NCBI GenBank assembly: GCA_945871455.1
Contig: CAMBXJ010000134.1
Coordinates: 1-9,489 of the forward strand
Reading direction: 5' to 3'
DNA length: 9,489 nt
Source of the DNA: Asaia bogorensis
Lineage (GTDB): Bacteria; Pseudomonadota; Alphaproteobacteria; Acetobacterales; Acetobacteraceae
Below, piece after piece: positions 1 through 5,512 of this stretch; the first letter of the stretch is position 1, and each line of letters starts with the position of its first letter. The notes under the pieces are model-generated. The model searched no databases, was not told the origin of the DNA, and was given only the letters and a program-made list of their open reading frames with translations. A program made the position numbers and the translations under genes.

Positions 1-587
1 GGCTGCTGGCATCGTCGGTGTTCGGCGGCGCGGGGCAGTTCAACACGTCGCGCCTCATCACATTGCCGGGCTTCGGCTCGGTCGCGAAGGGCACTCCCGA
101 TACGGCCAATGTCGGGCTGCTGCTGCGCGCGAGCTACACCGTCGGGGGCGAGGATTTTTACCTGCGGCCAAGCCTGAGCCTGAGCACGATCAATGTGCGG
201 ACCGGGGCGTATCGGGAGTCGGGCGGCGGGGTGTTGAACCTGTCGGTGGACGGTGCGTCCCAGACCACGGCGATGCTGACCCCGATGCTGGAGATTGGCG
301 GCCGTATCGCCATCGACGAGACCATGACCCTGCGTCCGTTCCTGATGGCGGGCGTGAGCTTCCTCAGCAGCGATCAGTGGAAGCAAACCGGGCGTCTGAT
401 CAGCGCGCCCGCGGGGGCGGGTGGGTTCACCACGTCGGTGCCGATGGACCAGGTGGCCGGTCGGGTGACGGCGGGCGTGCAACTATATACCGGGCGGCTG
501 TTGGATTTCCGGGTGCAGTATGAAGGTGAGTATGGCGGCACCGTGACCGCGCATGGTGGTTCGTTGGTGATGTCGGTGAAGTTTTGA
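1..587 (+). CDS. Autotransporter beta-barrel domain protein, C-terminal part (5' end outside window)
   Basis: This reading frame is open from the first bases of the window with no stop before 585-587, so the gene starts upstream and only its last ~195 residues are visible. A GTG at 18 is an internal valine rather than a convincing start. The protein alternates polar and hydrophobic residues in short strands separated by glycine-rich turns (for example LLLRASYTV, FYLRPSLSLS, LRPFLMAGVSF, LDFRVQYEGEYGG). It ends in SLVMSVKF with a terminal phenylalanine, the usual BAM recognition signature of outer-membrane barrels. This fits the last strands of a type V autotransporter beta-domain, which sits in the outer membrane and exports an N-terminal passenger. 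The passenger is not visible, so the substrate or adhesin role is unknown. A simple porin-like barrel is the main alternative. Confidence 0.72.
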   Translation, partial: LLASSVFGGAGQFNTSRLITLPGFGSVAKGTPDTANVGLLLRASYTVGGEDFYLRPSLSLSTINVRTGAYRESGGGVLNLSVDGASQTTAMLTPMLEIGGRIAIDETMTLRPFLMAGVSFLSSDQWKQTGRLISAPAGAGGFTTSVPMDQVAGRVTAGVQLYTGRLLDFRVQYEGEYGGTVTAHGGSLVMSVKF

Positions 588-621
588 GATTGGCGCGGAA
601 TGTTGGGCGTCAATTGCGACT

Positions 622-748
622 ATAGAGAAAATCCTCCCCCTCCCCTTGCGGGAGGGGGCTGGGGGGAGGGGTTGCACGCAGCATTCGTGCGGTTCTACCC
701 CTCCCCCCCAACCCCCTCCCACGAGGGGAGGGGGAGAATTTTCTCTAT
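622..748. repeat. 127-bp G/C-block palindromic repeat, copy 1
   Basis: The two arms are near-perfect inverted copies: AGAGAAAAT then CTCCCCCTCCCC on the left, mirrored by GGGGAGGGGGAG then ATTTTCTCT on the right. Only a few mismatches and one G/C-run length difference break the stem. A small inner hairpin, GCACG/CGTGC around a 7-base loop, sits near the centre (673-689). A second copy with the same architecture lies at 7391-7513. The element lies between the convergent autotransporter and DUF169 genes, where its RNA form could fold on either strand and act as a bidirectional terminator, although there is no classical U-tract. It looks like a dispersed non-autonomous palindrome of the REP/MITE-like kind. 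No transposase or clear target duplication is visible. Confidence 0.85.
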
Positions 749-813
749 TCTCTCCTTCGGGAGTCTTCCGCGCGTAAGCCTCGCGCCCTAGCCTGGCGAC
801 CTGGAAGCCATCA

Positions 814-836
814 GGCGGGGCAGGGACCTTCCCGCC
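814..836. terminator. Hairpin at the 3' end of the DUF169 gene (possible weak terminator)
   Basis: GGCGGG (814-819) pairs with CCCGCC (831-836) around an inner AGG/CCT pairing, and it touches the DUF169 stop codon at 836-838. No T-tract follows in either direction. It could contribute to 3'-end formation together with the larger palindrome beyond it, but this is tentative. Confidence 0.25.
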
Positions 837-1618
837 TATTCCGCCGCCGGCTTCCGATCCGCGTAGCTGACGCCCATGCCCGCCCGCACATCCTGCTGGA
901 TGCCGTATTGCGGGAACGGATAGCGCAGGCCGTTCTTCGACAGGGCTTCCATGCCGGCAATCGCCTGAGACAACTGGTCGGGCGGCAGCGCCATCAGCAT
1001 CTCATCATCCAGCACACCGCCATAGCGGCGTTCGGCAAAGCACGGAATCGACAGGCTGGCTTCGCGAGTCTTCAACGCGCGTCCCCAGGAATCGGCGCAG
1101 GCGGATTCGCCCACCACACTCCAGTCGAACCGCTTGTAGCCGGCCCATTGCAGACCGTTGATGAAATACATCATCGCGCCCGGGGTCGCGTAAAACAGCG
1201 CGATATCCGGCGGGTTCAACCGCCCGGCCGCCAGGGGAGACACCACCATCGCCGAATACTTGCCGTCCTCCACACAGTTCATCGCCGCCTGGTGTGCGCC
1301 GGCGTCGTCCGGCGTCGAATACCAGACGCCGACCATGCGCTGGCCCGACTTCCACTCCTCATCCTTCGCATTCCCCAACCCAATCACCGCTCGGCATTGC
1401 GCGCCGACCAGGTTTTCGGCCGTGACGCCGACCGTCCAGCCCAGACGCGCGGCCTGAGCCACCACCTGATCGAACGCGTGGACGACCTTCGGACGGCGGA
1501 TGCGCGGAATGGCCTCCATGTCCTCGGTCCGCTCGAACAGCTTCATGCCGAATGGCGGATTGCGCAGCTTCAACAGGCGTTCGAGGTCGGCGACCGTTTT
1601 CGCCCAGTCCGTGGTCAT
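836..1618 (-). CDS. DUF169 family protein
   Basis: A 260-aa soluble protein with no signal peptide or membrane segment. The start is ATG at 1618, preceded by a perfect AGGAGG nine bases upstream. The sequence fits the DUF169 family (COG2043): an N-terminal helical part with PPFGMKLFE (21-29), the central Gly/Ala-rich stretch YSAMVVSPLAAG (121-132), ACADSWGRAL (173-182), and IPCFAERRYGG followed by DDEMLMALP (192-212). Family members are widespread in anaerobes and environmental bacteria. I know of no established biochemical function. Cysteines at 75, 114, 174 and 193 lie in or near the conserved blocks, so a metal- or redox-related role is possible, but that is inference. It stands alone: 422 bp separate it from the next same-strand gene and its 3' end faces the autotransporter gene. 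Family assignment is fairly sure and function is open. Confidence 0.75.
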   Translation of the reverse strand: MTTDWAKTVADLERLLKLRNPPFGMKLFERTEDMEAIPRIRRPKVVHAFDQVVAQAARLGWTVGVTAENLVGAQCRAVIGLGNAKDEEWKSGQRMVGVWYSTPDDAGAHQAAMNCVEDGKYSAMVVSPLAAGRLNPPDIALFYATPGAMMYFINGLQWAGYKRFDWSVVGESACADSWGRALKTREASLSIPCFAERRYGGVLDDEMLMALPPDQLSQAIAGMEALSKNGLRYPFPQYGIQQDVRAGMGVSYADRKPAAE

Positions 1619-1767
1619 GTCGGTTTTCCTCCTGATGTCTCGCCGTCGTTTATGGCGTGCCGGATGTTAGCGCAGGTGGCGCGACAACGCCGCCCCCCTT
1701 TGCGCTCTCGCGGCACGGCGGTGCCTTGTCGCACCCAACGGTCGACCGATGCACCGCCCCCGCCCGC

Positions 1768-1810
1768 CCTCACCGTCATTGCCGGGCTTGATCCCGCAAA
1801 GACGGTGAGG
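1768..1810. repeat. 43-bp imperfect palindrome (hairpin)
   Basis: The outer arms CCTCACCGTC (1768-1777) and GACGGTGAGG (1801-1810) are perfect reverse complements. Inside them, TTGC-CGGG pairs largely with CCCG-CAA around the loop CTTGAT. The ATTGCCGGGCTTGA wording is familiar to me from intergenic palindromes in rhizobial and acetobacterial genomes. It could be a repeat-family member, an mRNA-stabilising hairpin or a terminator for the 125-aa gene transcribed towards it. There is no T-run to support simple intrinsic termination. Confidence 0.7.
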
Positions 1811-1860
1811 GGATGCGCAAGAATTATCGCTCCAAGAGGGATACCGGCGCCAAAACCCCG

Positions 1861-1944
1861 TCATGGTAGCCGCATGCCCACCATCCACGGTTTGCGAGAT
1901 CGGTCCATCGCAAGTCGTGGATGGCGGGCATGCGCCAGCCATGA
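1861..1944. repeat. 84-bp palindromic repeat with 29-bp arms
   Basis: The left arm, 1861-1889, begins TCATGG and contains GCATGCCCACCATCCACG. It is the near-exact reverse complement of the right arm, 1916-1944, with about four differences. Pairing continues inward through TTGCGA/TCGCAA, leaving only a short loop. The long stem and its placement in a gene-free spacer suggest a dispersed palindromic repeat rather than a protein-binding site. It lies downstream of the 2041-2418 gene and could protect or end that transcript. Confidence 0.75.
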
Positions 1945-2040
1945 CACGGAGGGGCGCGCGACATCGCCTCCCGACTCGGTGGGTCTTGCGCGTCGCCCAA
2001 GGGGATGGCGGTGGATCAAGCGGTCGGCACTGTCCCCCGT

Positions 2041-2418
2041 TCAGGCGATGGCGAACGCCGGCAGGCGGGCCCAGGCGGGATGTCGGAGGTTGGTGCGAAC
2101 GGCGGTGCCCTGTTCAGGCGACAGGGCATTGGTCACCGCCATCCAGGGCATGCCCCGTGCCCGAAACACGTCTGCGAGCGCGGCCATCGTCGTGTCGTCG
2201 CGCCACACCCACAACCGCTCCACCAACGGTTCGAACGTCCGCGTCCATTCCGGACCCGCCGAACGAGCCGGGGAGAACGCCTCGATCAATTCGACCAGAT
2301 CTTCGACGGATGCTTCCAGGATGGCGCGTTGCATCTGGTCCTCGCTGAACGCCAGGGTTGTCGCCACGGCGTTGCGGATGCGCCAGAATTCACGCAGTTG
2401 CCCTTGGTCGTTGTTCAT
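2041..2418 (-). CDS. Hypothetical protein, 125 aa, second gene of the unit with the 533-aa gene
   Basis: I do not recognise a family. I choose ATG at 2418 because TGAGGA lies about five bases upstream. A GTG at 2430 would overlap the upstream stop but has poorer spacing. The protein appears soluble and mainly helical, with an acidic segment ILEASVEDLVELIEAFSP (33-50) followed by a tryptophan- and arginine-rich segment FEPLVERLWVWRDDTTMAALADVFRARGMPW (62-92). It has no cysteine, signal peptide or membrane segment. Only 8 bp separate it from the stop of the 533-aa gene, so the two are almost certainly co-transcribed and translationally linked. Its size and helical nature would suit a partner or chaperone-like subunit of the larger protein, but that is inference from context only. 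Confidence 0.7.
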   Translation of the reverse strand: MNNDQGQLREFWRIRNAVATTLAFSEDQMQRAILEASVEDLVELIEAFSPARSAGPEWTRTFEPLVERLWVWRDDTTMAALADVFRARGMPWMAVTNALSPEQGTAVRTNLRHPAWARLPAFAIA

Positions 2419-2426
2419 GACGGTCC

Positions 2427-4028
2427 TCACGCGGCGGCGGGTTTGAAATGGTCGACATAGACCTGGAAGCAGTCATGTGTCGGCGCGCGCTTGATGTAGC
2501 GTGACTGGTGCTTGACGTAGCCGCGGATGATGTCGTCGCGCCGCGATGTGCGGTTGTGCCGAAATTCTTCCAGGGATGAACTGCAATTGCGCATCACATG
2601 CGGATCGTTCTGCCAGTGGCAGGCGGCATAGGTGATGGTGTCCAGCAACTGGTGCCGCTCGGTTGAACGATCGAGATACGAATCGACCAGCGCGCACGAA
2701 CGTGGGGCGTCCTGCGCCAGCACATGGCGGGTCAGCACGGGCAGGATCTCGCTGATGGCGATCCCGTCGGCCCAGGCGCGGAAGTTCTGTCGCGGTTCCA
2801 GGTTGGACTTCGGATCGCGTGGCACCATGGCGTTGGACCGGATGGTGTCGTTCATGAAGCGCGCACCCATGAAGATGCCCTTCACCTGATGCGGATTGGT
2901 GTGATCCCGCGTCCAGGACTGCACGACATTCATGTAATCCAGCGCATGAGTCGGGTGCAGGAACGCGTTCGGATGTTCCAGCACATCGATCAGATAGCGT
3001 TGGAAGCAGACCATCACCGCGTCGCCCACGTCCAGGATGCCGGCGCCGCGCTTGAAGAACCCCACGATCGCGCTGTTGACGTCGAACGGTCCGCCCCACA
3101 GCAGCGCCTCGGTCAGCACATCCAGGTCACGCTCGGTCAGCGGCTTGTCGGATCGTTTCGGAATGGACGCATAGCCAGGCAGTTCCATCCGGCAGATCAT
3201 GTTGATCTCGTTCCACAGCCCGTACAAACGGGGAGAACAGCCCAGGTCCGGAACGACAGTGTACATCAGTTCATGGGAATTGTCCCAGCCGAGGTAATCC
3301 GCCATGTCCACCAGGGCACGCGCCCGCAGCGCCTTGTGGCCGATATTCTGGTAGCCGCCGCGATTGATGATCGTATCCTGCAGGTCGGTGATGCCGGCGA
3401 ACAGGATCGCATCCTTCAGCCGCTGCCGGTGTTCCGGGTCCTTCGCCAGACCCAGGAACAAGCCGTAGGCCTCCGCCTTGTCGCCCTCGGCGATGGCCCA
3501 GTTCATCCTGGCCAGGCGGTCATCGACCGTCCCGCCCGTGATCGGCGCATGGTCCTCGAAATAGATTTTCGGCGGGTTCCAGGCCGGTCCGTCGAACCGA
3601 TTGGTGTGCTCGTCCGGACCGGGGAACTGGCGGTTGCACTGCTCCCCGTCGCGGGCATAGTGGCCGGGGAAGGCGCAGGTCACTTGCTCCCACACATTCA
3701 GGCCCTGCGGCACGTACCACATCGCCTGGATATTCGGCAGGATGCCCCGCGTGCCGCCGAGTTCCCCCATCAGCGAAATCGCGCCACGCCAGCCCAAAAT
3801 GGTGTGATCGTAGTTCACGCCGCGCATTTCGCCGTTCGGCAGCCGCATCAGATGGGACGGCACCTGCACAAAGGGCGCCGCCGCGGCGACCGCCTCCTTG
3901 ATCATGTCCTTCAGCGGTCGATCCTCCTCGGTCACGAGGCGGCAGAAGGTGGTCGTCGCCTCCCGATATCGCACGCCCTGAATTTCGTCGCGGAGCCGAT
4001 CGACCGTCGCGGTCCCTAGAGCTTGCAT
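2427..4028 (-). CDS. Uncharacterised 533-aa protein, first gene of a two-gene unit
   Basis: The start is ATG at 4028, preceded by a long purine tract (GAGGAGGGGGAG, nine bases from the start). Open frame continues further upstream but runs through the promoter region and is not plausible protein. I cannot name a family firmly. The protein is soluble and rich in aromatic residues, His and Cys: FPGHYARDGEQCNRQFPGPDEHTNRF (120-145), YQNIGHKALRARALVDMADYLGW (226-248), HPTHALDYMN (358-367), NPHQVKGIFMGARFMND (378-394) and YAACHWQNDPHVMRNC (467-482). The repeated 'His in a helix, then Ala/Leu-rich helix' pattern in 180-490 loosely recalls the helical domain of questin-oxidase-like and Rieske-associated proteins. 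That is a memory-based, low-certainty comparison. An enzyme using His/Asp/Cys residues is more likely than a structural protein. It is followed at 8 bp by the 125-aa gene, and an FNR-type box lies ~100 bp upstream. Confidence 0.75.
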   Translation of the reverse strand: MQALGTATVDRLRDEIQGVRYREATTTFCRLVTEEDRPLKDMIKEAVAAAAPFVQVPSHLMRLPNGEMRGVNYDHTILGWRGAISLMGELGGTRGILPNIQAMWYVPQGLNVWEQVTCAFPGHYARDGEQCNRQFPGPDEHTNRFDGPAWNPPKIYFEDHAPITGGTVDDRLARMNWAIAEGDKAEAYGLFLGLAKDPEHRQRLKDAILFAGITDLQDTIINRGGYQNIGHKALRARALVDMADYLGWDNSHELMYTVVPDLGCSPRLYGLWNEINMICRMELPGYASIPKRSDKPLTERDLDVLTEALLWGGPFDVNSAIVGFFKRGAGILDVGDAVMVCFQRYLIDVLEHPNAFLHPTHALDYMNVVQSWTRDHTNPHQVKGIFMGARFMNDTIRSNAMVPRDPKSNLEPRQNFRAWADGIAISEILPVLTRHVLAQDAPRSCALVDSYLDRSTERHQLLDTITYAACHWQNDPHVMRNCSSSLEEFRHNRTSRRDDIIRGYVKHQSRYIKRAPTHDCFQVYVDHFKPAAA

Positions 4029-4121
4029 CCTTTGGTACTCCCCCTCCTCAAAACCACCCGACGCCGGCGCGGGTCGCCTTGTGTCCACTGGCCAGTTTCC
4101 TGTTGGGGCCGGGGCCTGTCT

Positions 4122-4135
4122 TTGATCCAGATCAA
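4122..4135. promoter_or_regulatory. FNR/FixK/DNR-type binding site (TTGAT-N4-ATCAA)
   Basis: The sequence TTGATCCAGATCAA is a perfect match to the established consensus for CRP/FNR-superfamily oxygen- or NO-responsive regulators (FNR, FixK, FnrL, DNR/NnrR), with complete 5-bp inverted arms. Its centre is about 100 bp upstream of the 533-aa start and 226 bp upstream of the TPR start. If it activated the leftward unit as a class II site (centre at -41.5), transcription would begin near 4087. At the expected -10 position there, the minus strand reads GAAACT, a weak 3-of-6 match that keeps the key A and T. The site match is direct; the regulator and target are inferred. Confidence 0.65.
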
Positions 4136-4239
4136 GGACGGCGGCCTTGGGGTTTGCATCGGGCGATCGGCATGGCCCTGGGGTGACGGGTCGCGGGCCG
4201 GATTCTCGATCGGGGGCGGGAAAGCCGTGCCGGGAGCGG

Positions 4240-4267
4240 TTACAAAGCCGCGCGGAGATGGTAAAAT
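4240..4267 (+). promoter_or_regulatory. Possible sigma70-type promoter for the TPR gene
   Basis: TTACAA (4240-4245) and TAAAAT (4262-4267) are separated by 16 bp. The -10 matches consensus at five of six bases, the -35 at only three. It would give a leader of about 80 nt before the ATG at 4355. It stands out because the surrounding DNA is very GC-rich, but no experimental or comparative support is visible. Confidence 0.4.
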
Positions 4268-4283
4268 CCCAGGTGAACGCAGT

Positions 4284-4322
4284 GGACCGTTTGCGCCGCG
4301 GACCGTTGCCGCCGCGCGGACC
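4284..4322. repeat. Tandem 16-bp direct repeat in the leader of the TPR gene
   Basis: GGACCGTTTGCGCCGC (4284-4299) is followed immediately by GGACCGTTGCCGCCGC (4300-4315), identical at 14 of 16 positions. A partial third copy, GGACC, lies at 4318-4322. It falls between the putative promoter and the start codon, so it would be in the 5' untranslated RNA. It may simply reflect local slippage duplication. Confidence 0.6.
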
Positions 4323-4354
4323 CGCTCGGCATCGCCTTGTAACGGGAATCTGCC

Positions 4355-5500
4355 ATGGATCTGACAACTCTGTTTCTTGCGGTCGCCATCGCGTTTGGGT
4401 TGTTGACCGTCGACACCATCCGACGCGCCGACCGGGTCAATGTGGAGGTCGGTGAGATCCCGAGGATGGACAAGGCCAGCATCGACCGCGTCACGATCGA
4501 GCAGGAATTCGCCCGCCAGCTCAACAATATCGCCAGCGTCTTTTCGATCGTGCTGCCGCCGGAGATCAAGACGCAGCGCGATGTCGGGATCATGCAGGCG
4601 GTCGCGTCGTCCCTGAAGATCGATGGTCTGACCCAGGCGATGGAAGCCGATCTGGGATACCGGACGGATCGCCTGCGGCTCTCTTTGGTCAATGACAATG
4701 GTGTGCTGCAAGGCGTCGTCAGCGGCACCGGCGGCAGGCTGGGCCAATTCCAGCAGATCCTGGTCCGAACCGACGGGGAGCCGTTGATGGACTTCATCCG
4801 TCGCTGCTCCCTGGTCGGCGCAACCTATCTGGCGCCCTATGGGACAACGCTGTTCCTGATCCAGGAGGGGATCAAGACCGGCGACTACACCGTGCCCAAA
4901 CGCATTTCCGCGCGCGCCAAGAGCTACCTGCCGCCAACCCCCATCAGCGTCGAAAGGTCACGGCTGCTGAATCTGGACGGGATCATCGCCCTGATGGAAA
5001 ACGACGTGAAAGCGGCGATGGAGCTGTTCAAACAGGCGGTGGCGTCCGACCCCCGGAACCAGGTGGCCCATCTGAACGCGGCATTCACCGAGGTCGAGAT
5101 CGATCAATATGTCGAGGCCGACGCACGCATGCAGTCACTGATCGCGGAAAACATGCCCGACAACCCAATCCTGCAATCGACCATCTACATGACTCGCGCG
5201 GCTGCCCAACTCGGCTTGAAAAAGCCCGTGGAAGCGGACGCCCTGCTGCAGATGGCCACGTCGATCAACCCCAGGAATTCCAGTGCCTGGCATCTATGGG
5301 GCGAAACCAAGCAGATCCTGGGTGACAAGGAGGCGTCGGAACGGATGCGCCACCGCGCATTCTCCGAAAGCGACAACCCGGAGAATTTCGCCGAGGTCGC
5401 CACGCTGTACATGCAACTGTCCTGGCAGGACGGCTCCACGATGCTGCGCAGCCCGTTCCGGAACCCGTTGCTGAACCCGTCGCAACGGGGCCCGATGTAG
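4355..5500 (+). CDS. Membrane-anchored TPR-repeat protein
   Basis: A 381-aa protein starting at ATG 4355, chosen because the first residues, LTTLFLAVAIAFGLLTV (3-19), form one hydrophobic helix followed by the positive RR, consistent with an uncleaved N-terminal anchor. The ribosome binding site is weak (GGGA, 8 bases upstream). Residues 30-200 form a domain I do not recognise, with MDKASIDRVTIEQEFARQLNNIASVF (38-63) and CSLVGATYLAPYGTTLFLIQ (151-170). From about 204 to 340 there are roughly four degenerate TPR units, each with the typical pattern of small and aromatic residues: NLDGIIALMENDVKAAMELFKQAVASDPRN, then AHLNAAFTEVEIDQYVEADARMQSL, a third around ADALLQMATSINPRN, and AWHLWGETKQILGDKEASERM. 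TPRs mediate protein-protein contacts, so a periplasm-facing scaffold or assembly factor is plausible; the client is unknown. It shares its upstream region with the divergent 533-aa gene. Confidence 0.72.
   Translation: MDLTTLFLAVAIAFGLLTVDTIRRADRVNVEVGEIPRMDKASIDRVTIEQEFARQLNNIASVFSIVLPPEIKTQRDVGIMQAVASSLKIDGLTQAMEADLGYRTDRLRLSLVNDNGVLQGVVSGTGGRLGQFQQILVRTDGEPLMDFIRRCSLVGATYLAPYGTTLFLIQEGIKTGDYTVPKRISARAKSYLPPTPISVERSRLLNLDGIIALMENDVKAAMELFKQAVASDPRNQVAHLNAAFTEVEIDQYVEADARMQSLIAENMPDNPILQSTIYMTRAAAQLGLKKPVEADALLQMATSINPRNSSAWHLWGETKQILGDKEASERMRHRAFSESDNPENFAEVATLYMQLSWQDGSTMLRSPFRNPLLNPSQRGPM
5464..5489. terminator. Hairpin at the junction of the convergent TPR and helicase genes
   Basis: CCCGTTGC (5464-5471) pairs perfectly with GCAACGGG (5482-5489) around a 10-base loop. 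It lies inside the last codons of the TPR gene, just ahead of the stop at 5498-5500 and 24 bp beyond the helicase stop. It could slow or end transcription coming from the helicase side. No T-tract is present, so this is a weak terminator call. Confidence 0.3.
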
Positions 5501-5512
5501 CCGGTTGCCGGA

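Larger units (their letters stand above)
1619..2040. other. 422-bp non-coding region with two palindromes
   Basis: No convincing gene is present. The stretch holds the DUF169 ribosome binding site and presumably its promoter at the left end, although I could not pick a clear -35/-10 pair. Two separate palindromes are annotated individually at 1768-1810 and 1861-1944. Open frames crossing this region have no start signal and consist of the translated palindromes. Confidence 0.6.
4029..4354. promoter_or_regulatory. 326-bp divergent intergenic region (promoters for the 533-aa and TPR genes)
   Basis: The region separates two genes that start in opposite directions, so it should carry both promoters. 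It contains an FNR/FixK-type palindrome (4122-4135), a possible sigma70-like promoter pointing right (4240-4267), a tandem repeat in the leader of the TPR gene (4284-4322) and the purine-rich ribosome binding site of the 533-aa gene (around 4036-4048 on the minus strand). No coding frame in it has convincing start signals. Confidence 0.6.

Noticed and set aside
622..748. Possible CRISPR or tandem array
   Set aside because: The repeats are inverted arms of one element with no regularly spaced direct repeats or spacers.
600..791. 63-aa open frame with proline/glycine-rich peptide
   Set aside because: It is translation of the palindromic repeat and has no ribosome binding site.
1667..2348. Small frames over the 1861-1944 palindrome
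   Set aside because: The same peptide pattern appears on both strands because the DNA is palindromic, which is typical of translated repeats rather than genes.
908..2446. Long plus-strand open frame (512 aa) across the DUF169 gene and the spacer
   Set aside because: It is antisense to the DUF169 gene and the 125-aa gene and is rich in Arg, His and Pro as expected of a high-GC shadow frame. It lacks a ribosome binding site and any recognisable domain.
2724..4019. Plus-strand open frame of 431 aa opposite the 533-aa gene
   Set aside because: Shadow frame with His/Arg/Val-rich composition. The minus-strand frame has the better ribosome binding site, balanced composition and an operon partner.
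4016..4797. Minus-strand open frames (243 aa and 185 aa) overlapping the start of the TPR gene
   Set aside because: They cross the divergent promoter region and lie antisense to the hydrophobic anchor of the TPR protein. No start signal or domain supports them.
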